From Borborobacter arsenicus (GTDB lineage Bacteria; Pseudomonadota; Alphaproteobacteria; Rhizobiales; Rhizobiaceae): a stretch of DNA of 64,000 bases. Both the position numbers and the translations under genes were made by a program. Each line of letters starts with the position of its first letter. Position 1 is the first letter of the stretch. A model generated the notes under the pieces. It searched no databases. It had not been told where the DNA came from and saw nothing but the letters and a program-made list of their open reading frames with translations. This document shows, in pieces, positions 62,753 to 64,000 of the stretch. Where the stretch lies: NCBI RefSeq assembly GCF_003934165.1, contig NZ_ML133512.1, positions 1 through 64,000 on the forward strand, in the 5' to 3' direction.

Positions 62753-63175
62753 TCAGGCAAGATGACGGACGACAAAGACGGTGGCGATGGCCACCGCCAT
62801 GAACACCAGCGTGGCCACCAGTGAGCGCGGCGACAGGCGCGCCAGGCCGCAGACACCATGGCCGCTGGTGCAGCCGCTGCCATAGACACTGCCGAAACCG
62901 ACCAGCAGGCCGGCAATGAGCATCAGCGGCAGGTTGGACGAGACGGTCTGGACGACCGGCGCGCCGGACACCAGGGCGTCAAGCAGCGGAGCGAGGACGA
63001 GCCCGAGCACGAAGCCCAGCCGCGATAGCACCCCGCCTTTGTGATAGGGCGGCAGCAAGCGCGCAGCGATGCCGCTGATGCCGGCGATGCGGCCCTCCAG
63101 CGCCATCAGCAGCACGGCGCTGAGGCCGATGAGCGCCCCGCCGATAAGCGATGCGACGGGGGTGAATTCAGTCAT
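62753..63175 (-). CDS. PmpA-type YeeE/YedE family membrane protein
   Basis: A 140-residue membrane protein with four hydrophobic segments and the motif [17 protein letters not shown], the conserved cysteine loop of YeeE/YedE proteins. It is the N-terminal half equivalent; together with the PmpB-like protein it makes a complete transporter. First gene of the pair. Confidence 0.9.
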   Translation of the reverse strand: MTEFTPVASLIGGALIGLSAVLLMALEGRIAGISGIAARLLPPYHKGGVLSRLGFVLGLVLAPLLDALVSGAPVVQTVSSNLPLMLIAGLLVGFGSVYGSGCTSGHGVCGLARLSPRSLVATLVFMAVAIATVFVVRHLA

Positions 63176-63288
63176 TCGATGTCTCCGATTGGTGGTGCCG
63201 GGTTGCAGCCTTCATTTGGGGATTGAAGCCGGGTGGCTCAAACGAGCAGATCGTCACATGGCTTTCATCCGCCGTGCGAGGCCGGTCC

Positions 63289-64000
63289 TCACCCCTGGCG
63301 TCTGGCCATGAAGGCGAGGCGCTCGAACAGATGCACGTCCTGTTCGTTCTTCAGCAGCGCGCCATGCAGTTTGGGCAGGGCGTTCTTGGGGTCGGCGCGC
63401 AGATCGGCCGGATCGACGTCGTCGGCGACGAGCAGCCTGATCCAGTCGAGTGCCTCGGAGGTGGACGGCTTCTTCTTCAACCCCGGCACGTCACGGATTT
63501 CGTAGAACTGAGTCAGGGCCGCGCTGACCAGCTTCTGCTTGATGCCCGGATAGTGCACCTCGACGATCCGGCGCAGCGTGTCGGCGTCGGGAAAGCGAAT
63601 ATAGTGGAAGAAGCAGCGGCGCAGGAAGGCGTCGGGCAGTTCCTTCTCATTGTTGGAGGTGATGATGACGATGGGGCGCACCGAGGCCTTGATCGTCTCT
63701 CCGGTCTCGTAGACGAAGAATTCGTTGCGATCGAGTTCCTGCAGCAGGTCGTTTGGGAATTCGATGTCGGCCTTGTCGATCTCGTCGATCAGGAGCACCA
63801 CCTTGCGTCCAGCCGCGAAGGCATCCCACAATTTGCCGCGCCTGATGTAATTGTGGATGTCGTTGAAGCGATCGTCGCCGAGCTGGCTGTCGCGCAGGCG
63901 CGAAACGGCGTCATATTCATATAGGCCCTGCTGCGCCCTGGTGGTCGACTTGATGTTCCATTCGATCAGTTCGAGGCCAAGGGCGGCTGCCACCTGGCGG
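63289..64000 (-). CDS. MoxR-family AAA+ ATPase, C-terminal part
   Basis: The gene runs off the window; 237 codons are visible and the Walker A loop lies beyond base 64000. Walker B is VVLLIDEIDKAD, sensor 1 is PIVIITSNNEKELP, and the arginine finger region is DAFLRRCFFHYIRFP. MoxR ATPases act as chaperones with VWA proteins; the CoxE-like VWA gene lies 2.2 kb downstream on the same strand, separated by the pmp pair and the antisense GH25 gene. Confidence 0.93.
   Translation of the reverse strand, partial: RQVAAALGLELIEWNIKSTTRAQQGLYEYDAVSRLRDSQLGDDRFNDIHNYIRRGKLWDAFAAGRKVVLLIDEIDKADIEFPNDLLQELDRNEFFVYETGETIKASVRPIVIITSNNEKELPDAFLRRCFFHYIRFPDADTLRRIVEVHYPGIKQKLVSAALTQFYEIRDVPGLKKKPSTSEALDWIRLLVADDVDPADLRADPKNALPKLHGALLKNEQDVHLFERLAFMARRQG

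Overview
The window is GC-rich and densely coded. It looks like a chromosomal segment from an alphaproteobacterium of the Rhizobiales, probably near the Mesorhizobium/Phyllobacteriaceae group. This rests on GapR (DUF2312), a DUF6867 gene inside a liv cluster, two Ku genes with a PE-ligase-polymerase LigD, and short rhizobial intergenic palindromes. The genus cannot be fixed from the sequence alone. No rRNA, tRNA, CRISPR array, transposase or prophage gene was seen.

Layout. 1-5958: thiosulfate-oxidation genes soxY(partial)ZABCD, with an internal promoter and dyad before soxC. 6091-10464: non-homologous end joining (ku, then convergent ligD and a second ku). 10652-11684: DUF1348 protein plus TetR regulator. 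11664-23949: an unusual catabolic region. A LysR-controlled operon holds a Rieske oxygenase, its reductase, a HisC-like aminotransferase and an FAD-linked hydroxyacid oxidase. Next to it are a CaiB-type CoA-transferase and an acyl-CoA dehydrogenase, divergent from a polar amino-acid ABC transporter and a HutC-like GntR regulator. Two copies of the same AT-rich dyad lie in the divergent promoter region. 24003-28260: denitrification block (nirK, nirV, nnrS, pseudoazurin) with two NnrR/FNR-type boxes.

28387-38772: hydroxybutyrate dehydrogenase, an RND efflux pair, a DUF3309 peptide, an MFS carrier and pyruvate carboxylase. 38892-45163: branched-chain amino-acid ABC cluster whose LivG carries a C-terminal helix-hairpin-helix domain. 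45484-49464: trans-4-hydroxyproline catabolism, with three identical TGATATATCA dyads between the operon and its GntR regulator. 49528-53090: small secreted protein, mmsA with a duplicated 3' end, LysR and gapR. 53203-56444: MHS-family carrier, nitrilase-superfamily amidase and LysR. 56573-64000: a large exported protein of unknown function, msrB, a VWA protein and MoxR ATPase separated by a GH25 lipoprotein and a PmpAB-type sulfur transporter pair.

Together the genes describe a metabolically versatile heterotroph able to gain electrons from thiosulfate, reduce nitrite to NO, and scavenge amino-acid-like substrates. The least explained part is the 11.7-24 kb catabolic region. The sequence supports a coordinated regulon there, but the substrate remains inference.
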